Translations under genes and position numbers: made by a program
Part shown: one piece after another, positions 54,292 to 63,516 of the stretch
How the letters are laid out: the number at the start of each line of letters is the position of its first letter
Numbering within the stretch: the first letter of the stretch is position 1
The notes under the pieces: generated by a model
The model's database searches: none
The model's input: only the letters and a program-made list of their open reading frames with translations
Told to the model about the DNA's origin: nothing
From: an uncultured Flavobacteriales bacterium
GTDB lineage: Bacteria > Bacteroidota > Bacteroidia > Flavobacteriales > Schleiferiaceae
Reading direction: 5' to 3'
Length of the DNA stretch: 64,000 bases
NCBI GenBank assembly: GCA_913055685.1
Contig: CAJXKC010000005.1
Coordinates: 1-64,000 of the forward strand

Positions 54292-55321
54292 TATAAGAAT
54301 AAATTAAATAATTATCTAGTTTCTCAATTTCCAAGCCGTCCATGGCAGAAAACATGAAAAAATCAATTAATTCACGACTCCTCTTATCCTCTGCGCTCAA
54401 CAAAACCCTATAACCATTAAGAAACAAATCAACAAGAACTGTACTATATACACCTACAAAAATCACTTCCTTGGATAAACAAGTTCGCAAATCCTTGATT
54501 TCCTCAACTCTTTCGACCATCAGCAAATCCTCCGGAATATCAAACCTATGCCTTGGATGAAACTTCAATCCTACATTGTAGCCATTTATTGATAAAATAG
54601 AACTGAATTCACTCAATAATTTCAAAGAAGTTGGTTTATCCTGAAGTATGAATACATATCGACAACGAACACCACTTACTTCAGCATGAAATAAATTTAA
54701 GTTATACTTTTTATAAACCACATTAATCTCACTAAAATTCGGCATACTTTTCAAATAATGTACATACAAATAAGAATATACTACTAATTCGCTTTTTGAG
54801 TAGTTTAAAAAATTCGATACACTTTTTTGATAACCGGGATGACTTGGATATATATGTCCATGCTGGTACTCCACTATAGCTAAATCCTTTTCAATTGAAA
54901 CTAAAATTAAGGCACTTTGCAATTTACTGTAGGAATTAATAAGATGTATTTCCTTTAGTTGAGTGAACCTTTTTAAATACCAACGCCAGAAAAGTACAAA
55001 ACCTCTATATCGCAAAGAGGGCCCGTCAATAATTTTCCCTGAGAATAATGCCTTTAGAATAAATACAGGTAAAAGCATATAAATCCAAAACCCACTGATA
55101 ACATAACTAAACTCCCTTCCACTTAAATCTACATACTTAAAATAAGGCAATAAGATAAAAAGATCAGTCCCAACTTCCTTTAGGTCCCTATACACTTCGT
55201 AAACTGTATCATCTTCATTCCAATCAAATGGAAAGTGTAAATAAATTTTTGTTTTTTTAAACCTATCTCCTGTGAATAATTTGAATCCGCATAAATGCCA
55301 ATAAATCAACCTAAAAAACAT
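54284..55321 (-). CDS. Probable GT-B glycosyltransferase (sialyltransferase-like motifs)
   Basis: The 345 residues have no strong family match by eye. Landmarks are EYQHGHIYPSHPGY, LKFHPRHR and FVGVYSTVLVDLFLNGY. The order QHG, then KxHPR, then VYST is shared by several bacterial polysialyl- and capsule-type transferases with GT-B folds. Given the nonulosonic acid genes nearby, transfer of such a sugar is a reasonable inference, not a demonstration. A hydrophobic stretch at about 75-95 may be membrane-associated. Confidence 0.55.
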   Translation of the reverse strand: MFFRLIYWHLCGFKLFTGDRFKKTKIYLHFPFDWNEDDTVYEVYRDLKEVGTDLFILLPYFKYVDLSGREFSYVISGFWIYMLLPVFILKALFSGKIIDGPSLRYRGFVLFWRWYLKRFTQLKEIHLINSYSKLQSALILVSIEKDLAIVEYQHGHIYPSHPGYQKSVSNFLNYSKSELVVYSYLYVHYLKSMPNFSEINVVYKKYNLNLFHAEVSGVRCRYVFILQDKPTSLKLLSEFSSILSINGYNVGLKFHPRHRFDIPEDLLMVERVEEIKDLRTCLSKEVIFVGVYSTVLVDLFLNGYRVLLSAEDKRSRELIDFFMFSAMDGLEIEKLDNYLIYSYNG

Positions 55322-55324
55322 TTT

Positions 55325-56422
55325 CTACAATTGATTTAAAAGAGCTATATATTCAGAAGAAACATCATCCCAACCCCTAACTTTGGGCTCAACAATTCTG
55401 TCAACATTACTTTTAGTCAATTCTAATTTCGGATTAGAAGAGTCAAGCACATTTAAAATATTGTACCACTCTAAATCGCCTAATGTATCTATAATCAAAT
55501 CCCTAACTATAATTGGTAAACCAAGGCTAGAAGCCTCTAAAACACTTAAAGCTTGACCTTCAGCTGTGCTAACATGGGCATAAATATCTGCACTACAATA
55601 GGCTTCACGAATTGCGGATCTATCACTAATTAAACCTAAGTACTTGATTCTACTATCTGCAAAAAACCCATCGTACTCACTTGAATTATCATGAGCCAAT
55701 CCTCCTACAATAATATACTCCCAATCAATTTCTAATTCTTTTAAACAATTTTCATAAAACCAAAGTTGACCTTTTCTACTTTGAACAGAAGCTACTGTTA
55801 TAAACCTAATACTACTCCTAGACTCCATTAAATCATCACAACGTTTCCAAAATCCCTTATCAACCCCATTACTTATAACAACTCCATCTATAAACTCATT
55901 TCTATTAACAAACTGGTCTCTCATCCGATCTGTAAGAAAACTAAACCTAACATTTGAATTAAATCTAATATCATCTAACTGAGATTCAAAACCCAACTTT
56001 CCTTCAAAGTAACCATGAAAAACAACAAGGAACTTTTTATCCGTAAAGTTTAATATTTCAGAAACCCAATAATAATAAATACCATGAATCAATACCTTCC
56101 TTGACTTCAACAACAGGAGTACTGCAGAATAATAAAACAATTTAAGCGCACCTATCCTACCATAAAAGCCAGATAAAAAATTAAATTTACTCAATCTTAT
56201 AAACAACAGAAATACCAGAACAGGAAGTGATTTAAGAAGTAAATCAATTCTATAAACCGATCTATTATCAAAAAATAAACGCGTCGAAATATTAGTAGCT
56301 AAAAGCTTATAATTCGATAAAGCCCCTGATAACTGAATATCCAATTCTTTAACAACATTACAAATTCCAGTAGTATACCTACCTCCGATATCCAGTGACA
56401 CCGGTCCTAATTGAAATATCAT
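55325..56422 (-). CDS. Family 4 glycosyltransferase
   Basis: The 365-residue GT-B enzyme has an N-terminal glycine motif DIGGRYTTGI, LVVFHGYFEGKL, VISNGVD, FITVASVQSRKGQ, the donor-site segment YCSADIYAHVSTAEGQALSVLEAS (E-x7-E) and LPIIVRD. It begins inside the last 44 bases of the flippase gene; ATG 56422 gives the expected N-terminal strand, so the overlap appears real. Confidence 0.9.
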   Translation of the reverse strand: MIFQLGPVSLDIGGRYTTGICNVVKELDIQLSGALSNYKLLATNISTRLFFDNRSVYRIDLLLKSLPVLVFLLFIRLSKFNFLSGFYGRIGALKLFYYSAVLLLLKSRKVLIHGIYYYWVSEILNFTDKKFLVVFHGYFEGKLGFESQLDDIRFNSNVRFSFLTDRMRDQFVNRNEFIDGVVISNGVDKGFWKRCDDLMESRSSIRFITVASVQSRKGQLWFYENCLKELEIDWEYIIVGGLAHDNSSEYDGFFADSRIKYLGLISDRSAIREAYCSADIYAHVSTAEGQALSVLEASSLGLPIIVRDLIIDTLGDLEWYNILNVLDSSNPKLELTKSNVDRIVEPKVRGWDDVSSEYIALLNQL

Positions 56423-57599
56423 GAAAAACTAATTTAAGTAAGACCAAAAGTCTTATCAGGCTGATAAGCGCAACTATTATCAAATACGAGATTAAATTAT
56501 TAAAAATATAAGAGAAGCAAAACGTAACTGATATTAATAGCAAGTTTAAATACAAAGCATTTCTATTTGAACTAGGCTTTAGTCGACTCCAACTTTGACC
56601 TATCAATAAAAAAAATAAATTTGCGAAAACGGTTAGGGCACTTAGCAATAAAAAAGCCCTTTCATAAAATTCCTCTCCCTTTTGCATTATAACTATATAT
56701 GAAAATAAAGTACCCAATATCGCGCAGAGAAAGCTGTATAAAAGAAATTCAAGTATTCTTTTCTTTGTAAGCAATCCATTATCTTCAACTACATTTTTAT
56801 ACAAATAGGTTCCAATAATTCCACCAACAATTAATATCGCGTTGAATGGTAGCATAATATAACTGTAACTTCCGAAAACACTATCGAGACAAAAAAATGC
56901 TATGACAATCCTTTCTAAAGACATGAAAATCTGATTACTATAGTTATTAAATTGTATTATCAATCCATCCTTCGCGGACACCATAATTAAGGATTTGTAA
57001 GAAGGTGTAGGCAATTTATTTTCCCATTGTAAAAAAATCAATAATAACACAGAAAATAAGCTAAAGACAAATAGAACCCCTAATAAATCAGATTCACCCG
57101 CAGTATATAAAAGGAAGATTGATATAAGTATAGATAAATCCTTGATTAGTTTACGTAAAGCTATTTTTGACCTTATATTCGTATGAAAATACCAAACTTC
57201 ACTAAATGATATATATTGAACGGCCAATATATAAACCAAAGTTAACGCTATAAATAAGTTTCCGAATAAACCTATCAAGAACGCTGTAAAAAATAATGGG
57301 ACTAATACAAGGTAAAAGAAATTACCAAAGTACCTTTTATGCAACTCTCGAATGTTCCCTTTAGACTGTAAAGCCTTTAATAAATATTCATCTCTATAGC
57401 CCAAAGTTATTAAACCAGAAAGTGAAACCGCAAGCATGGCATATTTAAATTGCCCAAAAGAGGACATGGGTAAAATATTACCAAGATAGAATTGAAGTAG
57501 GTAGATTAATAACGTAGATAAGCCACTAAAAACAAGAAATCTGAATGACTCCTTCCTAAGCTTCCCTAAAAATATTTTTAATTTGGAAGAATAAAACAA
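56379..57599 (-). CDS. wzx: Polysaccharide repeat-unit flippase (Wzx-like)
   Basis: The 406 residues have about twelve TM helices without long soluble parts, in the MATE/PST arrangement, with the typical opening FLVFSGLSTLLIYLLQFYLGNIL and SSFGQFKYAM. It flips the lipid-linked repeat unit across the inner membrane. A TTG start at 57599, 15 bp after the nucleotidyltransferase gene, is the only reasonable initiation codon. Only topology, the opening motif and context support the name. Confidence 0.82.
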   Translation of the reverse strand: MFYSSKLKIFLGKLRKESFRFLVFSGLSTLLIYLLQFYLGNILPMSSFGQFKYAMLAVSLSGLITLGYRDEYLLKALQSKGNIRELHKRYFGNFFYLVLVPLFFTAFLIGLFGNLFIALTLVYILAVQYISFSEVWYFHTNIRSKIALRKLIKDLSILISIFLLYTAGESDLLGVLFVFSLFSVLLLIFLQWENKLPTPSYKSLIMVSAKDGLIIQFNNYSNQIFMSLERIVIAFFCLDSVFGSYSYIMLPFNAILIVGGIIGTYLYKNVVEDNGLLTKKRILEFLLYSFLCAILGTLFSYIVIMQKGEEFYERAFLLLSALTVFANLFFLLIGQSWSRLKPSSNRNALYLNLLLISVTFCFSYIFNNLISYLIIVALISLIRLLVLLKLVFHDISIRTGVTGYRR

Positions 57600-57614
57600 T
57601 TCCCTACTAATTGA

Positions 57615-58670
57615 TTAGTTATCAAAACTAATGCTCTGTATATCAGAACATGCCTTTGTATAATCATCATGCCTTCCAATATCTAGCCAATAATCATGAG
57701 TTGGGTAAGAGATTAGTTTCCCTTTTTCCTCAATAACCTTTTCCATCAAATCAGTTGTATTATAAAACTGATTAAGTGGTACCGAATTTATTAGCTCACG
57801 TTTAATTAGGTAAATCCCGCCGTTAGAATAATAAGTATAATTCGGTTTCTCCCGAAAGGATAAAACAAAATTATTTTGAGTTTCTAGAACTGCATAGGGA
57901 ATGTTAACTTTATATGGAATAGTGACAACCGACATATCTGCATCTTTTTCAAGAAAGTCAAGAAAAAAGTCTTCGTAATTTAGTTTAGTTAATAAGTCAG
58001 AGTTAGTAATTAGCACATAATCGTGCTTAAAATTATCAATCAACTTGATTGCTCCAAGCGTTCCAAGCGGTCGATTCTCCCAGACATAGTTAATGTATTG
58101 TCCTCGGCTAAAACCATTTCCTAGATAGTCTTCTATCTGATTTCCTAGATAATTTAATGATATCCAAACATCATCTATTCCGAACAAGTGTAATCTGTCC
58201 AAATTATGCTCGATTATTGGCTTATTACCAACTCTCAACAGAGGCTTGGGCGTTGCTTCAGTTAATGGGCGAAGGCGCGTCCCCTTTCCTCCAGCCATAA
58301 TCAAAGCATCGATGGGTAGATACGATTCTTGCCGCCTAAAATTTATTACATTGACTATTACCCCTGATTCACTCACTACCGGTAAAAGTTGTAAGTTCTT
58401 TTTCCGGTAATCAACTATTTGGTTTATCGTATAGTCGCTTTTTACTATAGATTTAGGATTATTATTAATAAAGCTCAATAAAGGGCTCTCCATTGAAGCT
58501 CCAGTAATTAGTGCTCTACGAACATCTCCATCAGTTAAACTTCCAACCAATTTGTTTTTGTTGTCCACAACAAAGAGCACCGCATCAAGTGATAATTGAT
58601 TTAATTTGCTTAACGCTTCCTTTATTGAAGTATTGGATTTAATGAGGTGTTTTTCCCAATGAATGTTCAT
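57615..58670 (-). CDS. CBS-domain sugar nucleotidyltransferase (PtmE-like)
   Basis: The 351 residues begin with two CBS domains (about 1-118, e.g. AVLFVVDNKNKLVGSLTDGD) followed by a nucleotidyltransferase with MAGGKGTRLRPLTEATPKPLL, NSDLLTKLNY and DYWLDIGRHDDY. This CBS-NTP_transferase fusion is characteristic of PtmE, which makes GDP-GlcN(Ac) at the start of the legionaminic acid pathway in Campylobacter. The neighbouring NeuB-family genes support that reading. It ends 15 bp before wzx. Confidence 0.85.
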   Translation of the reverse strand: MNIHWEKHLIKSNTSIKEALSKLNQLSLDAVLFVVDNKNKLVGSLTDGDVRRALITGASMESPLLSFINNNPKSIVKSDYTINQIVDYRKKNLQLLPVVSESGVIVNVINFRRQESYLPIDALIMAGGKGTRLRPLTEATPKPLLRVGNKPIIEHNLDRLHLFGIDDVWISLNYLGNQIEDYLGNGFSRGQYINYVWENRPLGTLGAIKLIDNFKHDYVLITNSDLLTKLNYEDFFLDFLEKDADMSVVTIPYKVNIPYAVLETQNNFVLSFREKPNYTYYSNGGIYLIKRELINSVPLNQFYNTTDLMEKVIEEKGKLISYPTHDYWLDIGRHDDYTKACSDIQSISFDN

Positions 58671-58680
58671 ATCTGTAATC

Positions 58681-59667
58681 CTAAAAATGATTCTTTAAAA
58701 AGGGCATATCACCCTTAATTGATTGAGACAATTTTTGTCCTTCCACCATTACAGCAGAGTCAAATGTTTTGGAAACGTCATGATACATTTTAAGTTTAAT
58801 ATCATTCGCCGTCAACACCGTTCCTGCATCTAAATCTCGTGCAGCCACGCAAATTAGTTGACGTTTGCGATATCCCAGCTCTGTATCGGTCATATCCTCT
58901 TGCGTGTCTCCCTTGGTTAGAACGTTCTTAGCTAGAAACTCTAATCGCTTTTCAATTTCAGCTAAAACCTCTATTGAGACAGCTGCTGAATAATCGACCC
59001 GCTCTTCACCTGGCTCTAACGCCACATGCTTTTCAAATACCGTAGCTCCAAGAAAATATGCATACTCTAAACTTTTAATTGCATTTTCATGATTGTAGGC
59101 AGAGTGATCTGCATATCCAATTTGTATATCCGGATACTTCCTTTTCCAATAGGAAATCTGACCTAATCGCACATCCTCTAATCTACTTGGAAAGGCTTGA
59201 AAACCAACCATAAGGACCGAAACCTGGTCATCAAAAAATTGAATATCCAACTCTATTTCTTCTTCATAACGACCGCCGGAAGTAATAATTAAATCTATTC
59301 CCGTCTCCTTAACCGCATGCTTTAAAAACCAATCATTTTGGCTAACTGAATGAATTTCTAACCACTTAATAGGAAAATCTGCGCACAAATCAAGAGCGTC
59401 AATATTGAGCGGCATCATTACCACGTCTAACTCTTTCTGCACAGCATAGGCAATTATCTCCCTCCATTTTTCCTTAGAAAAGCAATAAGAGGAAAGTTCT
59501 TCAAAACCCTTGTGGAATGACGATAAAAAATCAGACGCTTGAGTTAAGACCTGAAACTTTATCCCATTGGCCGGACTCTGGGCGACCTTATCGATTAATT
59601 GATACAGGTAATTAGCATCACCTTGATGAATAAAGGCCGTTTCCGTAAAAATATAGTGACTATTCAT
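58681..59667 (-). CDS. Second, divergent NeuB-family synthase
   Basis: The 328 residues are homologous to NeuB/SpsE sialic acid synthases (NGIKFQV, then VSVLMVGFQAFPSRLEDVRLG, GYADHSAYNHENAIKSLEYA, ATVFEKHVALEPGEERVDYSAA) with a C-terminal SAF domain (ARDLDAGTVLTANDIKLKM). The N-terminal EIGxNHxG strand is altered to ETAFIHQGD, so substrate handling may differ. It is smaller than the NeuB at 60921-61982. It probably condenses PEP with another amino sugar to make a second nonulosonic acid, or is an SpsE-like specialised form. Confidence 0.82.
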   Translation of the reverse strand: MNSHYIFTETAFIHQGDANYLYQLIDKVAQSPANGIKFQVLTQASDFLSSFHKGFEELSSYCFSKEKWREIIAYAVQKELDVVMMPLNIDALDLCADFPIKWLEIHSVSQNDWFLKHAVKETGIDLIITSGGRYEEEIELDIQFFDDQVSVLMVGFQAFPSRLEDVRLGQISYWKRKYPDIQIGYADHSAYNHENAIKSLEYAYFLGATVFEKHVALEPGEERVDYSAAVSIEVLAEIEKRLEFLAKNVLTKGDTQEDMTDTELGYRKRQLICVAARDLDAGTVLTANDIKLKMYHDVSKTFDSAVMVEGQKLSQSIKGDMPFLKNHF

Positions 59668-60475
59668 CTATTCCTTTATGAAATGAAAGGTTGATACGTT
59701 CGTTCATGTCCGCTTTAAATGCAGTAAATGGAATAACCTTTCCATAAGGTAGTTTCACATCCCCACTCGGTTCATATTTAATAGCTGGTAAGTCTGTATT
59801 TTCACTGATAACCTTAAGAATATGTTTCAATTTTATCCCTTTGAAGTCATTTGTAAAGTTGAGGTGCGATAGGATAGACTTTGTCCGCTCTAAATCAGCA
59901 GGCATATCCACAGTAAGGGAATAATTACCAAAGTCCTGTCCAACAATATGCATTACTCCACACCTGAACTTCTGCGGTTGAAACATGAAAAGCATTAAGT
60001 ACTCGCTGACAGATCGATCCATATCTGACACACATTTTTCTAATGCCCTGGTGGTAAAAACTTCGCACCCTGCCCCAATGGGTAGTTTATCCATTCTGAC
60101 ATAATCTAAATTCCGCTCTTGTAAAAAACCCACCTGTGAGGTGATATATTCAACAGAGGAAAACGGATTATCTCCAGTAATGCGAACCAATATATCTGCT
60201 TGCTCTTGGTGAGCGACACTAAGTAATCGCTCTGTTACATCTTCAGCAGAACCGCGATATATTTTTATGTTATTCCTTTCGGCTATGTCTACTAATATGT
60301 CATCCTGCGGGGCTGTGGAAGTACATAGGTAGATTTGATCTACAGAAGCATTCAACTGGATATTTTTAATTATGAAGTCCAACATTGTCATACCAGGAAC
60401 CAAATCGCGTAAGACTTTTAATGGCAAACGGGTGGAGACTGTCCGCGCAACAATACAGGCAACTACTTTAGTCAT
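59660..60475 (-). CDS. SpsF-like NTP transferase (CMP-sugar synthetase family)
   Basis: The 271 residues begin VVACIVARTVSTRLPLKVL (the nucleotide-binding signature of CMP-Kdo/CMP-NeuAc synthetases) and contain YLCTSTAPQDDILVDIAE, IYRGSAEDVTERLL and VRITGDNPFSSVEYI. It most resembles SpsF and CMP-nonulosonic acid cytidylyltransferases. It would activate the product of one of the two NeuB-type synthases. It overlaps neighbours by 8 bp on each side, giving tight coupling of the three genes. Confidence 0.82.
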   Translation of the reverse strand: MTKVVACIVARTVSTRLPLKVLRDLVPGMTMLDFIIKNIQLNASVDQIYLCTSTAPQDDILVDIAERNNIKIYRGSAEDVTERLLSVAHQEQADILVRITGDNPFSSVEYITSQVGFLQERNLDYVRMDKLPIGAGCEVFTTRALEKCVSDMDRSVSEYLMLFMFQPQKFRCGVMHIVGQDFGNYSLTVDMPADLERTKSILSHLNFTNDFKGIKLKHILKVISENTDLPAIKYEPSGDVKLPYGKVIPFTAFKADMNERINLSFHKGIDE

Positions 60476-60911
60476 TCTTTTTTTTTAGTTTAAAAACAAC
60501 CTTAATAGCACCTGACTCTAATAGATTCACATGAAGAACGCCTGGTTTAATCAACATAAAGCTTCCGGATCGTATCAAATATTTTTTGCTTTTTCTCACT
60601 TTTACTAATCCGTAGTCTTCCACCGAATCAAAATTCTTTATTGTTTCCTTCACATTTTCACCTACATACATCCTATCCTTTCCAGAAAGCGTAACATGAA
60701 TATCAGAATACTGGTTATGATACTCCATCACTTCTTTTGAGGACGCTGATTGCGCTAGCAAAATACATTTTACAGGCTTATTTTCAGAAAAGTGCACCCA
60801 CTTTCCGATGTAAGCTTCTGCGGAGCTTGGGTTTGCTAATAAATCCTGCAAAAAAATAAAAGCCTCGCATCCAATATGACTCTTGATTTCATCTAAATGT
60901 TGAACTCTCAT
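60468..60911 (-). CDS. YhcH/NanQ-like protein (putative nonulosonate anomerase)
   Basis: The 147-residue cupin-like protein matches the YhcH/YjgK/YiaL family: EYHNQYSDIHVTLSGKDRMYVG, then GSFMLIKPGVLHVNLLE and AIKVVFKLKK. E. coli NanQ (YhcH) accelerates anomerisation of sialic acid. Here it sits between a NeuB synthase and a cytidylyltransferase, so it may present the right anomer for CMP activation in a biosynthetic setting. Metal-binding His and Glu candidates (EYH, DIH, LH) are kept. ATG 60911 is preferred to the GTG at 60914. Confidence 0.75.
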   Translation of the reverse strand: MRVQHLDEIKSHIGCEAFIFLQDLLANPSSAEAYIGKWVHFSENKPVKCILLAQSASSKEVMEYHNQYSDIHVTLSGKDRMYVGENVKETIKNFDSVEDYGLVKVRKSKKYLIRSGSFMLIKPGVLHVNLLESGAIKVVFKLKKKND

Positions 60912-60920
60912 CACAAGTTA

Positions 60921-61982
60921 TTAGGATAACCATTCCCAACGCATTAATGTATCACCTTGTACGTCTTGATTTAACGAGCGCCCAACTAGCATGTGCATTT
61001 GGTCTGGGGAAATACCAGTCCCCGGTCGTTTACTAGTCAAATCCTCCTCAGTCAAGACATGCCCAACTGGCAAGTCGTGCTTAACTACCACACTTCTTCT
61101 AAATTTAGCTTTTTTAGACTCTTCTGCCGCAGATAACGTTCGGTAATGATTCCCCAGACTTACTGATATAATTGGAGATTGTTCACAAATCACCTTCAGT
61201 TCGGTCGGATCTGCAGAAATCTGGTGATCCCAGCCGGGCAAATCTTTATCAGTTGTAAAGTGCTTTTCAATTATACAGGCTCCTAAAGCAACGCTAGCAA
61301 GAGGGATAGAAAAACCAATAGAATGGTCCGAAAAACCAATAGGCAAGTCAAAGGCTTGCTGCAACATGGTAATATTGTTTAAGTGAATATCTTCATGTGC
61401 AGGAGGATAAATAGATATACAGTGTAATAAAGCAATATCCTTCACCCCTCTTTGGGTAAGCAGCTCTACGGCTTTGTCAATTTCCCACATCCGGGCCATC
61501 CCGGTTGAAAGGATAACCGGTTTATTTTTTTCAGCTATATAGTTCAATAGTTGAACATTGTTAATATCCATGGAGGCAACCTTATAAAACGGCACTTTAC
61601 AGCTTTCGAGCAATTCTACTTCTTTTTCGGAAAAGGGCGTTGAACAAAAGTCGATTCCTAACTCATCACAATATGCTTTTAGTTCGTGATGTTGCTCAGG
61701 GCGTAGATAGTATTTATCCACCATATCTTTCAGTGAACCAAAGTGCTTTTTACCCCCATCTCCATCGTCATACGACTGGTTGCGATCATACTCTTCTTTT
61801 GCAATTAAAGAACTACCATCCCAGGATTGGAACTTGGCAGCATCGGCACCACAGTCTGCAACAGCTTTGATCATTTTTTTAGCCAATTCCATATCGCCAT
61901 TATGGTTGGCACCTATTTCGGCAATAATATATGGTGCACTAAAATTTCGCACTGTTTTTTTACCTAAAACTATTTCTCTCAT
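60921..61982 (-). CDS. neuB: N-acetylneuraminate/legionaminate synthase (NeuB/LegI family)
   Basis: It condenses PEP with a hexosamine to make a nine-carbon nonulosonic acid. The 353-residue protein has EIGANHNGDMELAKKMI, AAKFQSWDGSSLI, FCSTPFSEKEVELLE, PVILSTGMA, GFSDHSIGFSIPLASVALGA and EKHFTTDKDLPGWDHQIS, with a C-terminal SAF antifreeze-like domain (VVVKHDLPVGHVLTEEDL). This is the canonical copy of two in the locus. Whether the product is sialic or legionaminic acid cannot be decided; PtmE- and LegC-like genes favour legionaminic. ATG 61982 is preferred to the TTG at 61988. Confidence 0.94.
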   Translation of the reverse strand: MREIVLGKKTVRNFSAPYIIAEIGANHNGDMELAKKMIKAVADCGADAAKFQSWDGSSLIAKEEYDRNQSYDDGDGGKKHFGSLKDMVDKYYLRPEQHHELKAYCDELGIDFCSTPFSEKEVELLESCKVPFYKVASMDINNVQLLNYIAEKNKPVILSTGMARMWEIDKAVELLTQRGVKDIALLHCISIYPPAHEDIHLNNITMLQQAFDLPIGFSDHSIGFSIPLASVALGACIIEKHFTTDKDLPGWDHQISADPTELKVICEQSPIISVSLGNHYRTLSAAEESKKAKFRRSVVVKHDLPVGHVLTEEDLTSKRPGTGISPDQMHMLVGRSLNQDVQGDTLMRWEWLS

Positions 61983-61984
61983 AA

Positions 61985-62818
61985 TCAATTATAAATTTCC
62001 CACCAGAAGTCATCTGGTCTATGTTCTCTAAATTTTGCGTTCTTATTTTCAACTTGAATTCCTAGCTGATCTATCGCTAAATAATGAAGTCGTAAAGCCT
62101 CATCAATTTCGTCTTTTTTAGCTTGCTGCAATCCAATTGTATTGTATGTATGTTGCCTGTACTTGGTAGTGCAATCGCTAGTTCGGTATCCTGTAGCACC
62201 AGATTGAAGTAAACAGACATAAAACAAGTACCAATCCACTGCGATAATTTCAGACGCGGGTCTAGGCGGCAGGTAGTCTAAAAGGTTAACAGTTATAGAT
62301 GTATTTCCCAAGCCTGCAAAATTATAGGAACTCAGATGTTGCGCAGAAAAATGGCTTTCTTGCTTGAATCGTGCTTCCCATATTTTTGCTTTAAAAACCT
62401 CTCCATGCTCATCCATCAAGTCTAAATCGTTTACAACCAAAGCATATTTATCTAATAACTGATTGACGGTTTGTATGCGATTTGAACTCAGCCCATCGTC
62501 ACTGTCCTGAAAAATAAATTTAGTAAAGGAGGTTTGTGCTAAGGCTTCCAAGCCTTTAAATCTGACTTCCATTGGGTTAAAACCGATCACATCATAAACT
62601 AAATAAGGTATTTTTAAATCTTTAAAAAAGTAGGAAGAGTTTTTCACTCCATCGTTAAACGCTATCAAAACGAAATTTTCGGTAGTTTGTGCATTGATAT
62701 CTTGCACCAAAGAATCTAAGTAAATAATTGCTGCTGGATAAATGAAAGTGACTAATAGTGTCTTAGACTGATGAGTACGCGAAAATTGCTTTAATTCAAA
62801 TAATTTAATGTCTTCCAT
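61985..62818 (-). CDS. Family 2-like glycosyltransferase
   Basis: The 277-residue protein has a GT-A-like start (TLLVTFIYPAAIIYLDSL), IAFNDGV and the DxD-type motif FIFQDSDDGLSSNR, and YRQHTYNTIGLQQ toward the end, like GT2 enzymes of polysaccharide clusters. The donor is unknown. It lies between the NeuD-like gene and neuB and stops 2 bp before the neuB ATG. Confidence 0.78.
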   Translation of the reverse strand: MEDIKLFELKQFSRTHQSKTLLVTFIYPAAIIYLDSLVQDINAQTTENFVLIAFNDGVKNSSYFFKDLKIPYLVYDVIGFNPMEVRFKGLEALAQTSFTKFIFQDSDDGLSSNRIQTVNQLLDKYALVVNDLDLMDEHGEVFKAKIWEARFKQESHFSAQHLSSYNFAGLGNTSITVNLLDYLPPRPASEIIAVDWYLFYVCLLQSGATGYRTSDCTTKYRQHTYNTIGLQQAKKDEIDEALRLHYLAIDQLGIQVENKNAKFREHRPDDFWWEIYN

Positions 62819-62868
62819 GATTGACTATTAATTTCTGCAGTAACAAAAATTTTACGGCCTTTCTCTAG

Positions 62869-63516
62869 TCATTTCTTTATTAGCTGCTTTGCAGGCACTC
62901 CGACCATTAGCATATTATCACCAACATTTTTATTTACCATACTTGATGCTCCGAAAATATTATTTGACCCAATTGATATTTCTTGCAATATGGTAGCATT
63001 TGTGCCTATAAGGTTACAATCCTTAATGATCACCGAACCACTAATATTCGCACCAGGATTAAAAATATTAAAGTCACCTATTTTAGTATCGTGACCCACT
63101 GTTGAGTTTAGATTAAAGACATTAAAACTTCCTATTTGTACGTCAACCGTTAAAATACATCCAGAAGTAATAATATTACCTTGTCCCAAAATAAATGACG
63201 AATAATGAAGTTCAACATTTGGATGAATCAAGTTTGGGAAGTGAAATCCTTCAAATCGTTTATACACTCGCTTCAACACCGTTGGGTCACCAATACCAAA
63301 GAAGATTTCAATATCGTCTGAATGAGAATTATTTTCTAAAAACCAATCTTCATCAATTACTGGAAACTGCTTTCCACCTATGGCAACAGAATTGCTTTCT
63401 GGTTTATAATCTATAAAGCCTGAAAAAATAACTTCATCCTGATTTAAAACCCTTTGCGATAGAAATAAAACTTCTTTCGCAAAACCTCCGTTTCCTATTA
63501 TATAGATCTTTTTCAT
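62869..63516 (-). CDS. NeuD-family sugar O/N-acetyltransferase
   Basis: The 215 residues combine an N-terminal nucleotide-like fold (KKIYIIGNGGFAKEVLFLSQ) with a left-handed beta-helix of hexapeptide repeats (VQIGSFNVFNLNSTVGHDTKIGDFNIF through ASSMVNKNV) and the end MLMVGVPAKQLIKK. This is the NeuD/PglD-type architecture; in nonulosonate pathways the role is acetylation of the 4-amino sugar (LegH) or of the acid. It overlaps the aminotransferase gene by 4 bp. Confidence 0.88.
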   Translation of the reverse strand: MKKIYIIGNGGFAKEVLFLSQRVLNQDEVIFSGFIDYKPESNSVAIGGKQFPVIDEDWFLENNSHSDDIEIFFGIGDPTVLKRVYKRFEGFHFPNLIHPNVELHYSSFILGQGNIITSGCILTVDVQIGSFNVFNLNSTVGHDTKIGDFNIFNPGANISGSVIIKDCNLIGTNATILQEISIGSNNIFGASSMVNKNVGDNMLMVGVPAKQLIKK

